In this document: positions 7,990 through 17,218 of the stretch, piece after piece
Numbering within the stretch: position 1 is the first letter of the stretch
Layout of the letters: the number at the start of each line of letters is the position of its first letter
From: Clostridia bacterium
GTDB lineage: Bacteria > Bacillota > Clostridia > Christensenellales > Aristaeellaceae
Length of the DNA stretch: 64,000 bases
Reading direction: 5' to 3'
Assembly: GCA_017397895.1 (NCBI GenBank)
Contig: JAFQHP010000017.1
Span: forward strand, 1-64,000
Notes under the pieces: generated by a model
The model's input: only the letters and a program-made list of their open reading frames with translations
Told to the model about the DNA's origin: nothing
Database searches by the model: none
Position numbers and translations under genes: made by a program

Positions 7990-8505
7990 TTACTTTTCCT
8001 GTTCGTTCTGGACAGTATCGGCAGCCTTTTCGATGGCGTTGTTCACGGGGTTGTTTTCGCCGAAATCGGGGCCGGAGAATTTATAGCGCAGGCCGCAGAA
8101 CATGCCGATCAGCAGCAGAATCATGGAGGCGGGCCAGATGAACAAAACCAACATTACCAGCACCGTTACCGGCATGGTAACCACTTCTTCCTGACGGCGG
8201 AAGATGGTGAAGGAATTGGCGTTGCCCTTCTGGAACATCTTGCAGATGAAGTTCCACAGTTTCTGCATACCGGAAACGAATTCCTGCTTGTTTTTGCTAT
8301 GCTGGTCAGAAGTGGTTTCCACCACCTGGGGTTGGGTGGAATACTGGGCGGAAGTGTCGGGGGTGGTTTTTACCTTGCCGGCGGCTTCCAGCATCACCAG
8401 GGCATCCAGCATATCCCAATCGCATTTTTCCAGGGTGGCCTTTGCTTCTTCGTAAGTTACATTGGCCTTCTGGCTCAGCTTTTCTACCATTTCATAATGA
8501 TCCAT
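7990..8505 (-). CDS. UBA-like plus DUF4342-type membrane protein
   Basis: A 171-residue protein with two parts. Residues about 5-45 (EKLSQKANVTYEEAKATLEKCDWDMLDALVMLE) look like a UBA/TS-N three-helix fold of the kind in EF-Ts and NAC-alpha. After a Thr/Gln-rich linker, residues about 90-150 form a DUF4342-like unit with hydrophobic segments and the GLRYKFSGPDF end shared with its neighbour. ATG 8505 has AAGGAGG 8 nt upstream; an in-frame ATG 39 bp earlier lacks such a site. First gene of the four-gene operon with the two-component system. Confidence 0.8.
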   Translation of the reverse strand: MDHYEMVEKLSQKANVTYEEAKATLEKCDWDMLDALVMLEAAGKVKTTPDTSAQYSTQPQVVETTSDQHSKNKQEFVSGMQKLWNFICKMFQKGNANSFTIFRRQEEVVTMPVTVLVMLVLFIWPASMILLLIGMFCGLRYKFSGPDFGENNPVNNAIEKAADTVQNEQEK

Positions 8506-8673
8506 TGTGTTAGCCTCCTTAAGCGTTGTGCTTTTCTTGATCACGGGTATAGCATAACGCCTGAAGATAAAAGAAAAAGGGGAAAAAGATTAGAAGAAAA
8601 TGAGAATTCACAGGAAAAAGGCTCATTTTTCCAAAGAATATTTTACCACTGACAGGGAAGGAAAACAAGATAC

Positions 8674-8709
8674 AAAAAAACAGGGCTGCATGATGCATGC
8701 CCTGTTTTT
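8674..8709 (-). terminator. Terminator of rplS
   Basis: Stem CAGGGC/GCCCTG with an inner TGCA/TGCA, flanked by A7 and T5 on the plus strand, so it ends the minus-strand rplS transcript. Confidence 0.85.
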
Positions 8710-8730
8710 CTGCCCTTATCTGTTGACAGA

Positions 8731-9081
8731 TCAGCGGCGGCCGGCTTCCTTGATCTTGGCAGCCTTGCCCTGCAGATTGCGCAGATAATAGAGCTTCGCA
8801 CGGCGAACCTTACCGCGACGGATCACTTCGATGTGGTCCACACGGGGGCTGTGCAGCGGGAAAGTACGTTCCACGCCGATGCCGTAAGAAACACGGCGAA
8901 CCGTAAAGGTTTCACGGTTGGAGCCGTTGCGCTTTGCGATCACAGTACCCTCAAACGCCTGAAGACGTTCGCGGCTGCCTTCCACAACCTTGACGAAAAC
9001 ACGCAGGGTGTCGCCAACGTTAAACTGGGGCAGATCGGTACGGAGCTGCGCCTGTTCGATAGAACGGATGATTTCGCTCAT
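8731..9081 (-). CDS. rplS: 50S ribosomal protein L19
   Basis: A 116-residue ribosomal protein at the interface between the subunits. It matches the family through its length: [28 protein letters not shown], and the signature RVERTF-like stretch [20 protein letters not shown], then [14 protein letters not shown] 9081 has GGAAGGAGG upstream; the 11 extra codons that are open before it include this site, so they are not translated. The usual partners rpsP, rimM and trmD are not beside it here, so the gene stands alone. Confidence 0.97.
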   Translation of the reverse strand: MSEIIRSIEQAQLRTDLPQFNVGDTLRVFVKVVEGSRERLQAFEGTVIAKRNGSNRETFTVRRVSYGIGVERTFPLHSPRVDHIEVIRRGKVRRAKLYYLRNLQGKAAKIKEAGRR

Positions 9082-9233
9082 TGAATAGTTCCTCCTTCCC
9101 TCATAGGCGTTCATACAAAAGCGTTGCTTTTCAGCGGACCGCCCGTTTCACACAAACGCAATTATAACACAAAGGGGGCATGGTTGGCAAGGGCTTTTTT
9201 GAAATAATTTGCTTTGAAATGCTGTTTTTTTCC

Positions 9234-10886
9234 TTATAATTTCAGCTTTCCGGCAATTTTCTGCATTCTTTCCGCCGGTACCTTCACCACCTGCCGGTCA
9301 TAAGTCACAAGGCCGTTGAGCTCGTCCTCCACGTCTGTCAGCTGGGTGTAGATGCAGCCGCAAAGGCCTTCGGGAATGGCGGGCAGGATTTCTGCGTCGT
9401 ACAGCTTTTCCAGCGCCTGAATGTAGCTTTCACTGTCACTGAAATACTTATAGCCATAGGAAGCGTTCTCGTTGAAAAGATGCCCTTCTTCCTTTTTTAC
9501 ATAGCCGCCGAATTCCGAAAGCAGGGTGGGCTTTTCATGGGGGCGGAAGCGGTAGGGACGGAAGTAAATATGGGGACTGAAAACGTCCGTCTGCCGGCAC
9601 CGGAACCAGCCGGAGGCGGTATCGATGAAGCGGGTGCGGTCCATTTCCCGCAGGCGGGCGTACATCCTGTTTCCGTCAAACTGGCCCCAGCCTTCGTTGA
9701 AGATGGTCCACAGGCAAATGGAAGGGTGACCCTGCAACAGCTGCACCGTTTCCAGCATTGCGTCCATAAAGGCATGCTTCATCCGGGGCGCAGCGGGGTG
9801 CAGGATGCCGGGCAGGCGCTTCAGCCCCACTGTGGGCAGGGCGGTATCCCGCAGGAAGGAATAGCGGCCGTTGTTCACCATATCCTGGAACACAATGATG
9901 CCCAGCCTGTCGCAGGCGGCGTAAAATACCTGCGGTTCAATTTTGATATGCTTGCGCAGGGTGCTGAAGCCAAGAGATTTGGCAAGCAGGATGTCCTTTT
10001 CGTAATCCTCCGGCCTTTCCGGGGTGAAAATGCCGTCCGGAAAATACCCCTGGTCCAATAGGCCGTGGAAGAAATACGGCTTTCCGTTCAGGCACAGCCG
10101 GGGAACGCCGTCCACCGTTTCTGTGGAAAGGGTGCGCATGGCGAAATAAGACTGCACCCGGTCGCCGCTTTCCATATCCACGGTGAAATGATAAAGGTAG
10201 GGATCCTCCGGCGTCCACAAATGCTTCTTGACGGGCCGGAAGGTGCAGCTGCCCTGCAGAATGGGGAAGCTTTCGCCGCTGTCGGAAAGGGTGAGCGTGC
10301 CGGATGCCAGGGTGCCTTCCATGTCCAGGTGCATCAGGCCTCTTTCATCCTGTTTCACCTGCAGGGAATGGATATAATCGGCGCACACGCTTTCCACCCA
10401 CACCGTCTGCCAGATGCCGGTGACCGGGGTGTACCACATGCCGCCCCGCTTTTCCTTTTGCTTGCCGTAGGGATAAACGGCGTCGTCCAGATGATCCCGC
10501 ACCTCCAGGGTGAGCAGGTTATCGGGTTGCAGGAAAGCGGTAATATCGAAGGAGAAGGGGTGATAGCCGCCCTGATGGCTGCCCAGCTTTCTGCCGTTGA
10601 GCCACACCGCCGCTTCCTGGTCCGCAGCGCCAAAGTGCAAAAGCACCCGGTCCTTCCGAAACCCTTCAGGCAGGGAAAAATGGCGCCGATAATGGCACAC
10701 GGCGCTCTGGGGCACTGCCCGCCCGATGCCGGATAATTTGCTCTGGGGGCAATAGGGCACCCGGATGGTTTCCTGATAGAGGGGCGTTTCGGTTTCTTCG
10801 CAAATGCAAAAATCCCAGGGGCCGTTCAGGTTGAGAAAGGAGTCTCTTTGCATCAGGGGGCGAGGATAAATGTTCCAGGGAATCAT
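9234..10886 (-). CDS. Glycoside hydrolase family 2 protein (beta-galactosidase/glucuronidase-like)
   Basis: A 550-residue cytoplasmic enzyme with no signal peptide. Domains in order: N-terminal sugar-binding jelly roll (LNLNGPWDF ... VWLNGRKLGSHQGGYHPFSFDIT), an immunoglobulin-like domain, and a TIM barrel. The acid/base is in WTIFNEGWGQF and the predicted nucleophile in LLSEFGGYV. It is shorter than LacZ and nearer to the uncharacterised GH2 branch with beta-galactosidase, glucuronidase or mannosidase members. ATG 10886 follows AGGTG; a GTG three codons earlier is less likely. No sugar-transport partner adjoins it. Confidence 0.88.
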   Translation of the reverse strand: MIPWNIYPRPLMQRDSFLNLNGPWDFCICEETETPLYQETIRVPYCPQSKLSGIGRAVPQSAVCHYRRHFSLPEGFRKDRVLLHFGAADQEAAVWLNGRKLGSHQGGYHPFSFDITAFLQPDNLLTLEVRDHLDDAVYPYGKQKEKRGGMWYTPVTGIWQTVWVESVCADYIHSLQVKQDERGLMHLDMEGTLASGTLTLSDSGESFPILQGSCTFRPVKKHLWTPEDPYLYHFTVDMESGDRVQSYFAMRTLSTETVDGVPRLCLNGKPYFFHGLLDQGYFPDGIFTPERPEDYEKDILLAKSLGFSTLRKHIKIEPQVFYAACDRLGIIVFQDMVNNGRYSFLRDTALPTVGLKRLPGILHPAAPRMKHAFMDAMLETVQLLQGHPSICLWTIFNEGWGQFDGNRMYARLREMDRTRFIDTASGWFRCRQTDVFSPHIYFRPYRFRPHEKPTLLSEFGGYVKKEEGHLFNENASYGYKYFSDSESYIQALEKLYDAEILPAIPEGLCGCIYTQLTDVEDELNGLVTYDRQVVKVPAERMQKIAGKLKL

Positions 10887-10948
10887 GGAGATCACCTTTT
10901 TTCGCTTGATGGGATTAGTATACCAAATTCCAGGGGATTATAGCAAGA

Positions 10949-10980
10949 AAAAAACGCCTTCATCCGAAGATGAAAGCGTT
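10949..10980 (-). terminator. Terminator of purC
   Basis: A 12-bp stem (10953-10964 with 10969-10980) with a four-base loop (UUCG in the minus-strand RNA), then a minus-strand T-tract. Confidence 0.93.
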
Positions 10981-10991
10981 AGGAATGTCAA

Positions 10992-11681
10992 TCAGGCGAA
11001 GAACAGCTTGGAAAGGGTCATGGGATCGATGTATTCGCCGTCCTTGTACACGCGCATATTGCCGGAGGCGATTTCGTCGATGAGCATCACCTTGCCGTCC
11101 GCATCATAGCCGTATTCGAACTTGATGTCATAGAGCACCATGCCCTTTTCCTTCAGGTCGTCCGCTACGATCTGGGTGATCTTCTGGGTCATTTCCTTCA
11201 TGGTGTCGTACTGTTCGTCGGTCATGACACCCAGGGCCACCAAGGCATCCTTGGTAACCAGGGGATCGCCCTTGGCATCATCTTTGAAGGTCATTTCCAC
11301 GTAAGCGGGCAGGTCGGCGCCTTCTTCGATATAAGCGCCGTAGCGGCGGATGAAGCTGCCCACGGCCTTGTGGCGGCAGATTACTTCCAGGCCATGACCG
11401 AAGGGCTTGGCGGCCTTTACTTCCATGGTGGTGTTGTCCAGGTTAGCGGAGACATAGTGGGTGTAGATGCCGGCGGCATTGATTTTTTCAAAGAAATAGA
11501 TGGACATGCGCAGGTTCACATCGCCCACGCCTTCGATGGTGAGGCCAACGGAATTTTCGCCGGGATCAAACACGCCGTCCTTGCCGGTGCAGTCGTCCTT
11601 GAATTTCAGGAGGTAGTTGCCGTTGTCCAGGGCGTAAACGTTCTTGGTTTTGCCGGTGTAGATAAGCTTCAGGTTTTCCAT
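10992..11681 (-). CDS. purC: Phosphoribosylaminoimidazole-succinocarboxamide synthase
   Basis: Catalyses ATP-dependent condensation of CAIR with aspartate to SAICAR in purine synthesis. The 229-residue product starts [16 protein letters not shown] (the KTK ATP-binding loop) and contains the signature [19 protein letters not shown] stretch [22 protein letters not shown]. The ATG at 11681 follows GGAGAGG; the open frame upstream contains no family sequence. It is unusual in standing alone, away from other pur genes, with its own promoter and terminator. Confidence 0.96.
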   Translation of the reverse strand: MENLKLIYTGKTKNVYALDNGNYLLKFKDDCTGKDGVFDPGENSVGLTIEGVGDVNLRMSIYFFEKINAAGIYTHYVSANLDNTTMEVKAAKPFGHGLEVICRHKAVGSFIRRYGAYIEEGADLPAYVEMTFKDDAKGDPLVTKDALVALGVMTDEQYDTMKEMTQKITQIVADDLKEKGMVLYDIKFEYGYDADGKVMLIDEIASGNMRVYKDGEYIDPMTLSKLFFA

Positions 11682-11731
11682 CTGTGCGTCCTCTCCGTTT
11701 CCTAAAAGTGAAATCACTAAAACCAATGTAC

Positions 11732-11760
11732 AGTATACAACCTGCGTGAAAAAATGGCAA
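11732..11760 (-). promoter_or_regulatory. Promoter of purC
   Basis: Minus-strand TTGCCA (11755-11760) and TATACT (11732-11737), 17 bp apart, about 50 bp before the start codon. Confidence 0.75.
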
Positions 11761-11954
11761 TGGCGTGATTGTTCAAAAGGTGTATAAATTTTGCTATCTT
11801 TCCTGCTTTTTCCGGAAAGCTGCCGCGCTTGACAAATGCAGAACAGTATTTTACCATGAATGAAAAGATGGAAAATATTTTCTGCCGCGTCACTTTTTGC
11901 CGTTTTCAGCCGTTTTAAAGGTGAAGATATCTTTTTTACTCCATGGAGGCAATT

Positions 11955-12422
11955 ATGGACAAAGCTGCCTTTGAGGCGCACTGCCGGATGCATATGAACG
12001 GGCTGTACCGCATAGCCCTCAGCATTGTGCGAAATGATGCCGACGCCCAGGATGCCGTTCAGCAGGGGCTGATGAAAGCCTGGATCAGCAGGCAGAAAAT
12101 CCGCCCCGGCCATGAACGGGGCTATCTTACCCGCATTGTCATCAACGAATGCCGCAATATCCAGCGGCACCGGATGCGGGTGTTTCCGGCGGAAAAAATC
12201 ATAAAGGAATCGCCCGTCCAAAAGGATGCAGGCCTGAAGGAAGCTTTGGACGCCCTGCCGGACGTATGGCGGCTGCCGCTGCTGCTAAAATACATGGAAG
12301 GCATGACGGAAAAGGAAGCGGCCCGGGCGCTGAACATCACGCAAGGGGTGCTAAAAGGCAGGCTTTACCGGGCACGCAAGGCCCTGGCAAAGAGGCTGCA
12401 GGAGGAGGTGGAGCTGGAATGA
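11955..12422 (+). CDS. ECF-type RNA polymerase sigma factor
   Basis: A 155-residue sigma-70 family protein with only regions 2 and 4. Region 2 (about 8-75) includes [27 protein letters not shown]; region 4 (about 95-150) has [44 protein letters not shown], the -35-binding helix-turn-helix. GGAGG lies 5 nt before ATG 11955; the preceding ATG at 11943 overlaps that site. The next gene begins within its stop codon (ATGA), a typical sigma/anti-sigma arrangement. Confidence 0.93.
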   Translation: MDKAAFEAHCRMHMNGLYRIALSIVRNDADAQDAVQQGLMKAWISRQKIRPGHERGYLTRIVINECRNIQRHRMRVFPAEKIIKESPVQKDAGLKEALDALPDVWRLPLLLKYMEGMTEKEAARALNITQGVLKGRLYRARKALAKRLQEEVELE

Positions 12423-13666
12423 AGCGCATGACAAAAACGGATTGGCAGGGCCTGTACGGCCCGGTGCCCGATCAATTTGCCGATAGCATGGATGCCTTTT
12501 TTTCCGGTCTGCCGGAAGAGGAGGAAAAGATGGCGGTCAGGAAAAAAGTTTCTGTTGCTGCGGCAGCTGTTGCAATATTGATTCTGATAACGGCCGGGGC
12601 TGCGGCTGCGCTGGTGGACTGGAATGTGGTGATCGGGCTGTACGGAAGGGACAGGCCAGAGATGGAAAGTATGGTATCCCCGGTGAACCGGAGCGCCGAA
12701 GCAATGGGCACAACACTTTCGATTTCCGGTGTACTGACGGACGGCAAGGCGTTGGTGTTTGACTGGACACTGGAAACGGAGGAGGAGGCGCTGCCGCTGT
12801 TTGTGAGTGCCACAGAATTGATTGTAAACGGGCATACGCATTTGGCGAGCCCGGGGGATGGGCTGCAGTGGCTATGGCTGTCCTCCGGAGAAACCATCCG
12901 GCAGGGGACGGAAATTGTGGAAATGGAACAGATGCTGCAGCCGGGAGAAAAAATCCGGGTGGAGCTTTCGGTCAAAGTTTCCCGGCCCAAGGAGCCGGTT
13001 ACCTTTTTCGATTCCTTTCAGGACAGGGAAAAGGCAGCGCAGCTGCGCAAGGAGGGTACCTGGGCCGTGGCGCCCATCGGGGAATGGATTTCCCATCGCT
13101 TTAATGAAGAGAACAAAAAGCTCTACCGGGTTCCATTTTGGCAGCATTACAAAAGAGACGGCTTTACCGATGCGGATTTTGAGCACGGCCAGATGCAGCT
13201 TCTGTTTGACCTGACGGTACCGGAAACGGAGAAGATGCCCGTTTACCCCGCCTGTGAAGTGATTGAGCTGCGGGGGTGCACGGCGTACCTGAAGGAAGCG
13301 TACCGCACAAAGCTTGGGGTATACACCCGAGTGGAGGTGGTTTCCCATGAGATGGCGGATGAAGAGGGGACGGTGCTGCAGCTGGTGAAGAAATATCAGA
13401 CCAGCCTGGAACTGAAGGCGGGAAATGCCACGTTTCCGGTGCAGAACAGCAGCGTCCGGGGAGAGGTATGGATTGGGGAAGACGGCAGAGTGCACCAGGT
13501 GCTGGAGGTCAATATGATCGGATATCAGGATGCTTTGCTGCTGGAAGGCGGCAAGGTGGTGATCCTGGTGGAAAGGCTGACGGAGTATCCGCTTGAGTCG
13601 CCGGCCAGCCCTGCGTATTACTATACCACGGACGGGCGTTTCCCCATCTATTTTACAGCGCAATAA
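12419..13666 (+). CDS. DUF4179-type membrane protein, probable anti-sigma factor
   Basis: A 415-residue protein. The N-terminal 45 residues are cytoplasmic and polar. One transmembrane helix (VSVAAAAVAILILITAGAAAALV, about 42-64) leads to a large extracellular beta-rich part with the DUF4179-like segment (IGLYGRDRPEM ... TLSISGVLTDGKALVFDWTLE). Proteins of this kind sit beside ECF sigma factors and are presumed to hold them at the membrane until a signal arrives. Its ATG overlaps the sigma gene stop by 4 bp. The signal is unknown. Confidence 0.82.
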   Translation: MKRMTKTDWQGLYGPVPDQFADSMDAFFSGLPEEEEKMAVRKKVSVAAAAVAILILITAGAAAALVDWNVVIGLYGRDRPEMESMVSPVNRSAEAMGTTLSISGVLTDGKALVFDWTLETEEEALPLFVSATELIVNGHTHLASPGDGLQWLWLSSGETIRQGTEIVEMEQMLQPGEKIRVELSVKVSRPKEPVTFFDSFQDREKAAQLRKEGTWAVAPIGEWISHRFNEENKKLYRVPFWQHYKRDGFTDADFEHGQMQLLFDLTVPETEKMPVYPACEVIELRGCTAYLKEAYRTKLGVYTRVEVVSHEMADEEGTVLQLVKKYQTSLELKAGNATFPVQNSSVRGEVWIGEDGRVHQVLEVNMIGYQDALLLEGGKVVILVERLTEYPLESPASPAYYYTTDGRFPIYFTAQ

Positions 13667-13681
13667 GTCGTTTTCTTTCGC

Positions 13682-13714
13682 ACCGGCTCATGCACCCGCC
13701 ATGGGCTGGTTTTT
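13682..13714 (+). terminator. Terminator after the sigma/anti-sigma pair
   Basis: 11-bp stem (13682-13692 with 13700-13710, two G-U pairs) followed by TTTTG. Confidence 0.7.
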
Positions 13715-13719
13715 GTGTG

Positions 13720-13749
13720 GGATAAAATCCGGCCGAATGATCCATAGTA
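13720..13749 (+). promoter_or_regulatory. Candidate sigma-G/sigma-F promoter of gpr
   Basis: GGATA (13720-13724), 18 bp, then CATAGTA (13743-13749). This fits the forespore -10 pattern CATnnTA with one mismatch in the -35 (GHATR). No sigma-A promoter is evident. Confidence 0.5.
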
Positions 13750-13769
13750 ACACAAAGGGAGGGATTTTC

Positions 13770-14690
13770 ATGCAGTACAGAACGGACCTGGCCATGGAGC
13801 AAACCCTGCATCGAACCGGCGCCGGGGTGAGCCAGCGGCAGGAAAACCTTGGCGGTGTGCAAAAGACGGAAGTGATTGTGGAAACGGAGGAAGCGGCTGC
13901 TTTTCTTGGCAAGCCCCGGGGCCATTACATCACCTTTTCCATGGAGAGCATGGTGTATGCCGACGGGAAGGAGCGGATGCATTTATCCAGGTTGGTGGCT
14001 GAAACACTGAAAAGCCTGCTGCCGGGGGAAGGGGAGGTGCTGGTGGTGGGGCTGGGCAACCGGCGCATCACGGCGGATGCCCTGGGCAGCCGGGTGCTGG
14101 ATGATTTGCTGATCACCAGGCACCTGCAGGGGAAGGGCGCGCAGGAAAAACTGCCCCTTCGCAGTGTGTGCGCCCTGGCACCGGGGGTATTGGGGGTGAC
14201 GGGAATGGAAACGGCGGAGGTGATCCGGGGCATTGTGCACAATGTGAAGCCGGGAGCAGTGATTGCCATTGACGCTTTGGCAGCCCGGGAGTGCAGCCGT
14301 ATCGGCAACACCATCCAATTGACCGATACCGGCATCCTGCCCGGCTCCGGGGTGGGGAACCATCGCATGGGGCTGAATGAAGAAACCCTGGGGGTGAAGG
14401 TGATTGCCATCGGCGTGCCCATGGTGGTGTATGCGGCGGTGATTGCCCGGGATGCGCTGCAGATGATGATGCAGGAAATGGGCATGAAGGAGGAAGAACA
14501 CGAAGGGGCCATGGATGCGCTGATGGAAAGAACCCTGCATCAAACCCTGATGGATATGGTGGTGACCCCAAGAGAAGTGGACGAAATGGTGGGGAAGCTG
14601 GCCCGGATTATTTCCGACGGCATCAATATGGCGCTGCAGCCGGGGCTTTCCTATGAAGAAATGATGGTGCTTTCGCATGACGGCCTGTGA
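13770..14690 (+). CDS. gpr: Germination protease GPR
   Basis: An A25-family protease made as a zymogen in the forespore. On germination it degrades the small acid-soluble spore proteins that coat DNA. The 306-residue product starts MQYRTDLAMEQ, where TDLA is the usual processing region, and contains VVGLGNRRITADALGSRVLDDLL, PGVLGVTGMETAEVI, VIAIDALAAREC and NTIQLTDTGILPGSGVGNHR, all characteristic of GPR. AAGGGAGGG precedes ATG 13770. Directly followed by spoIIP, a conserved order in spore formers. A forespore-type promoter lies upstream. Confidence 0.97.
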   Translation: MQYRTDLAMEQTLHRTGAGVSQRQENLGGVQKTEVIVETEEAAAFLGKPRGHYITFSMESMVYADGKERMHLSRLVAETLKSLLPGEGEVLVVGLGNRRITADALGSRVLDDLLITRHLQGKGAQEKLPLRSVCALAPGVLGVTGMETAEVIRGIVHNVKPGAVIAIDALAARECSRIGNTIQLTDTGILPGSGVGNHRMGLNEETLGVKVIAIGVPMVVYAAVIARDALQMMMQEMGMKEEEHEGAMDALMERTLHQTLMDMVVTPREVDEMVGKLARIISDGINMALQPGLSYEEMMVLSHDGL

Positions 14691-14720
14691 TGGTGCATAT
14701 ACTATCCTGGGGTGATAGCG

Positions 14721-15506
14721 ATGAAGGGCCTGATTTGCCTTTTTGTGTGGATGGTATTGTGGATTTTGCCGGCGGCGGGGGAAGAAATCAGCGTAACGCT
14801 GACGCCGGCGGAAGGAAATACAGGCTTTTCCATGGAGGTGATCTCCGTGCAAAAGCCGAAAAAGGAATTCCGGGTGTACATCTACCACACCCACACCTAT
14901 GAAGCCTATGCCATGGACGACGGAAACCGCTATGAGGAAACGGAAACATGGCGCACGGCGGATGAAAATTACAACATGATCAGGGTGGGGGCGGAACTGA
15001 AAAAGCAGCTGGAGGCGCTGGGTGTTACCGTCACCCATGATGTGACAGCCTATGAGATGCCAAGGCTGTCCACGGCCTATGCAAGGTCGCTGGAGGGGTT
15101 GAAGAAGGCAGTGCAGGATGGGTATGATCTGTACATCGACGTGCACCGGGACGCCTATTCCCAGGGCAACGGCTCCAATACCGTGCTGGCAAAGGGGATG
15201 CCTGCCGCCCGGGTGTTGTTCCTGATTGGCAAGGGGGACAGCTTTGAAGGGGCGGAAAAGCCGGATTACCAGAAAAACCGACAGGCCGCCCAGTGGATAT
15301 CCGATGAAATGAACGGGGAAATCTCCGGCCTCAGCCGGGGCGTGGCCATGAAAAGCGGGCGGTACAACCAGCACGCTGCCGCTCCCTGCATCCTGATGGA
15401 GGTGGGCAATAACCGCAACATCCTTTCGGAGGCACTGGCAGCCATGCCCTACGCAGCCCGGGCAATTTGCAGCTATTTTGACAATATGCAATTGCAAGAG
15501 CCGTGA
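14721..15506 (+). CDS. spoIIP: Stage II sporulation protein P
   Basis: A peptidoglycan amidase/endopeptidase that acts with SpoIID and SpoIIM to thin the septal wall and drive engulfment. The 261-residue product has an N-terminal hydrophobic anchor/signal (residues 1-20), the catalytic YIYHTHTYEAY motif, the second metal-binding part YIDVHRDAY, and the terminal MEVGNNRN. It is shorter than the Bacillus protein because the N-terminal domain is reduced. GGGGTGAT precedes ATG 14721. A CATATACT element at 14696-14703 could be a sigma-E -10; this is tentative. Confidence 0.93.
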   Translation: MKGLICLFVWMVLWILPAAGEEISVTLTPAEGNTGFSMEVISVQKPKKEFRVYIYHTHTYEAYAMDDGNRYEETETWRTADENYNMIRVGAELKKQLEALGVTVTHDVTAYEMPRLSTAYARSLEGLKKAVQDGYDLYIDVHRDAYSQGNGSNTVLAKGMPAARVLFLIGKGDSFEGAEKPDYQKNRQAAQWISDEMNGEISGLSRGVAMKSGRYNQHAAAPCILMEVGNNRNILSEALAAMPYAARAICSYFDNMQLQEP

Positions 15507-15520
15507 GAAAATGGTATACT
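15492..15520 (+). promoter_or_regulatory. Promoter of murI
   Basis: TTGCAA (15492-15497) and TATACT (15515-15520), 17-bp spacing, overlapping the end of spoIIP. Confidence 0.75.
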
Positions 15521-15563
15521 GTGTGTAAACCAATCGAACGGAACGCGAAAGAAGGGAAGCAGC

Positions 15564-16334
15564 ATGGCAAAAATGGAAAGCACAAGGCCCATCGGCATGT
15601 TTGACAGCGGTGTGGGCGGCGTAAGCGTGCTGCGACAGGCCAGAAAAATGCTGCCGGCCGAACAGTTCATTTTTTACGGCGATACCCTTCATGCCCCTTA
15701 CGGTACCAAAACAAGGGAAGAGGTACTGCAGCTGAGCCGGAACGTGGCGGAAAAGCTGATTAACATGGATTGCAAGGCCATTGTGATCGCCTGCAACACC
15801 GCCACCAGTGCCGCTGCCCAAACCCTGCGCCAAATCTACACCCTGCCCATCATTGCCATGGAGCCCGCCCTGAAGCCGGCCTCCCTTCTGCACCGGGACG
15901 GCTATGTATTGTCCCTGGCCACCCCCGGCACCATCAAAGGGGAAAAATATCAGCAGCTTCTGCAAAAATACGGCGAAGGGGTGGTATCGCTGCCCTGCCC
16001 GGGCATGATGGAATTTGTGGAGCAGGGGGAAACGGACAGCCCTGCGCTGCACGCATTTCTTACCGATTTGTTTGCGCCGTATCAGGAAAAGCTGCCCGAA
16101 GCCATTGTGCTGGGCTGCACCCATTATGTGTTTTTGAAAAATGCCATTGCCAAACATTTTCCCGGCGTGCCCCTCATCGACGGCAACGAAGGTACGGTGC
16201 GGCAATTGAAGCATATGCTGATGGAAAAGGATCTGTTGGCCGGGGAAAACGAAGAAGGCGGTGTAACGCTGCTTTCCTCCGGCGACCCCGGGGCGGTGCA
16301 ACTGATGGACAAGCTGCTCAACAGCAAAGAATAA
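15564..16334 (+). CDS. murI: Glutamate racemase
   Basis: Interconverts L- and D-glutamate without cofactor, supplying D-glutamate for peptidoglycan. The 256-residue product shows IGMFDSGVGGVSVLR, YGDTLHAPYGTK, and both catalytic cysteine motifs ACNTATS and LGCTHY. AAGGGAAG precedes ATG 15564. It has its own promoter overlapping the end of spoIIP, so it need not depend on sporulation sigma factors. Confidence 0.96.
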   Translation: MAKMESTRPIGMFDSGVGGVSVLRQARKMLPAEQFIFYGDTLHAPYGTKTREEVLQLSRNVAEKLINMDCKAIVIACNTATSAAAQTLRQIYTLPIIAMEPALKPASLLHRDGYVLSLATPGTIKGEKYQQLLQKYGEGVVSLPCPGMMEFVEQGETDSPALHAFLTDLFAPYQEKLPEAIVLGCTHYVFLKNAIAKHFPGVPLIDGNEGTVRQLKHMLMEKDLLAGENEEGGVTLLSSGDPGAVQLMDKLLNSKE

Positions 16335-16344
16335 CGCTATGATA

Positions 16345-16366
16345 AAAGGCCTGCGGGCCTTTTTTT
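16345..16366 (+). terminator. Terminator of murI
   Basis: 7-bp stem AAAGGCC/GGCCTTT with a TGCG loop and a following T-tract. Confidence 0.85.
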
Positions 16367-16456
16367 GTTACACCTGTAACAATGAAACGTGGTAAGGAAG
16401 AAATTGGAACGGAGATCGTTGGATTGATGGAACCCAAAACGAAAGGAGAAATGAAA

Positions 16457-17218
16457 ATGCGAAAAATCGTTTGTTTGTTCCTGGTGCTGTTTTGTATGCT
16501 GGGCACGCTGCCTGCCATTGCGCAGGAGCAGCCGGGGGAAGGGGATATCTCCCGGGAAGCGGCGGCGGAAAGGGCGCTTTCTTTTTTTGAAGAAACTTTT
16601 GGCTTTTCCCGGCTGGAATGGCCCACAGAGGCAAAGGAAGCCCGCTTTGCACCCGGCTTGATGCAGGATGGGCAGACGATGGAAAACTGCTGGTTCATTG
16701 TGCTGAAAAATGAAATGCCCATGAACGCCCTGGCGCAAGTCCACAGCAAGACCGGCGAGATCGTTTGCTGGGGATGCGATGGGGAAAAGAACCTGACCGA
16801 CCTTTACGCTGCCATCCCGGGGCTTGCACACCAGCATTTCTATCATGCCCTGCCGGAAAGCGGAGAATGGCTGAATCCGAAAGCCTTGTATGACCGTGCC
16901 TGCGCCGATTTTTCCTACCATTCGGATATTTCCATGAGCGTTCTGGCAAGTGACTGTACGGTGGATATTTCCTATGGAAATACAGATTATATCGGTTTTC
17001 TTCCGGAAGTGGAAAGGGAAAATGAACGGGCAATTCAGTTTTTCTTTGTGGCTCAGGTGCCGGCACCGGCAAGGGAAGATAATCTGGAAATCAGCGATCC
17101 TGTGGACCGATGGACGTACACAGTGGCATACAGCCTGCCGGACGGCGAAATACTTTCTCAGGAACTGACGATGAATTACGCTCCTCAACCGCTGCGGAGC
17201 AACCCTTTGAAGCAATAA
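16457..17218 (+). CDS. Secreted protein of unknown function
   Basis: A 253-residue protein with a clear signal peptide (residues 1-21, cleavage likely after AIA in LPAIAQEQ). The mature part has two weak repeats of a PepSY-like alternation: helix with SREAAAERALSFFEETFG, then strands ending NALAQVHSKTGEIVCWGC. The C-terminal part has DRWTYTVAYSLPDGEILSQELTMNY. I do not recognise a specific family. ATG 16457 lies 8 nt after GGAG; ATG 16451 is too close to it. It is a monocistronic gene between two terminators. Confidence 0.75.
   Translation: MRKIVCLFLVLFCMLGTLPAIAQEQPGEGDISREAAAERALSFFEETFGFSRLEWPTEAKEARFAPGLMQDGQTMENCWFIVLKNEMPMNALAQVHSKTGEIVCWGCDGEKNLTDLYAAIPGLAHQHFYHALPESGEWLNPKALYDRACADFSYHSDISMSVLASDCTVDISYGNTDYIGFLPEVERENERAIQFFFVAQVPAPAREDNLEISDPVDRWTYTVAYSLPDGEILSQELTMNYAPQPLRSNPLKQ

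Noticed and set aside
13983..16301. A 772-codon minus-strand frame across gpr, spoIIP and murI
   Set aside because: Antisense to three recognisable genes; no domain seen.
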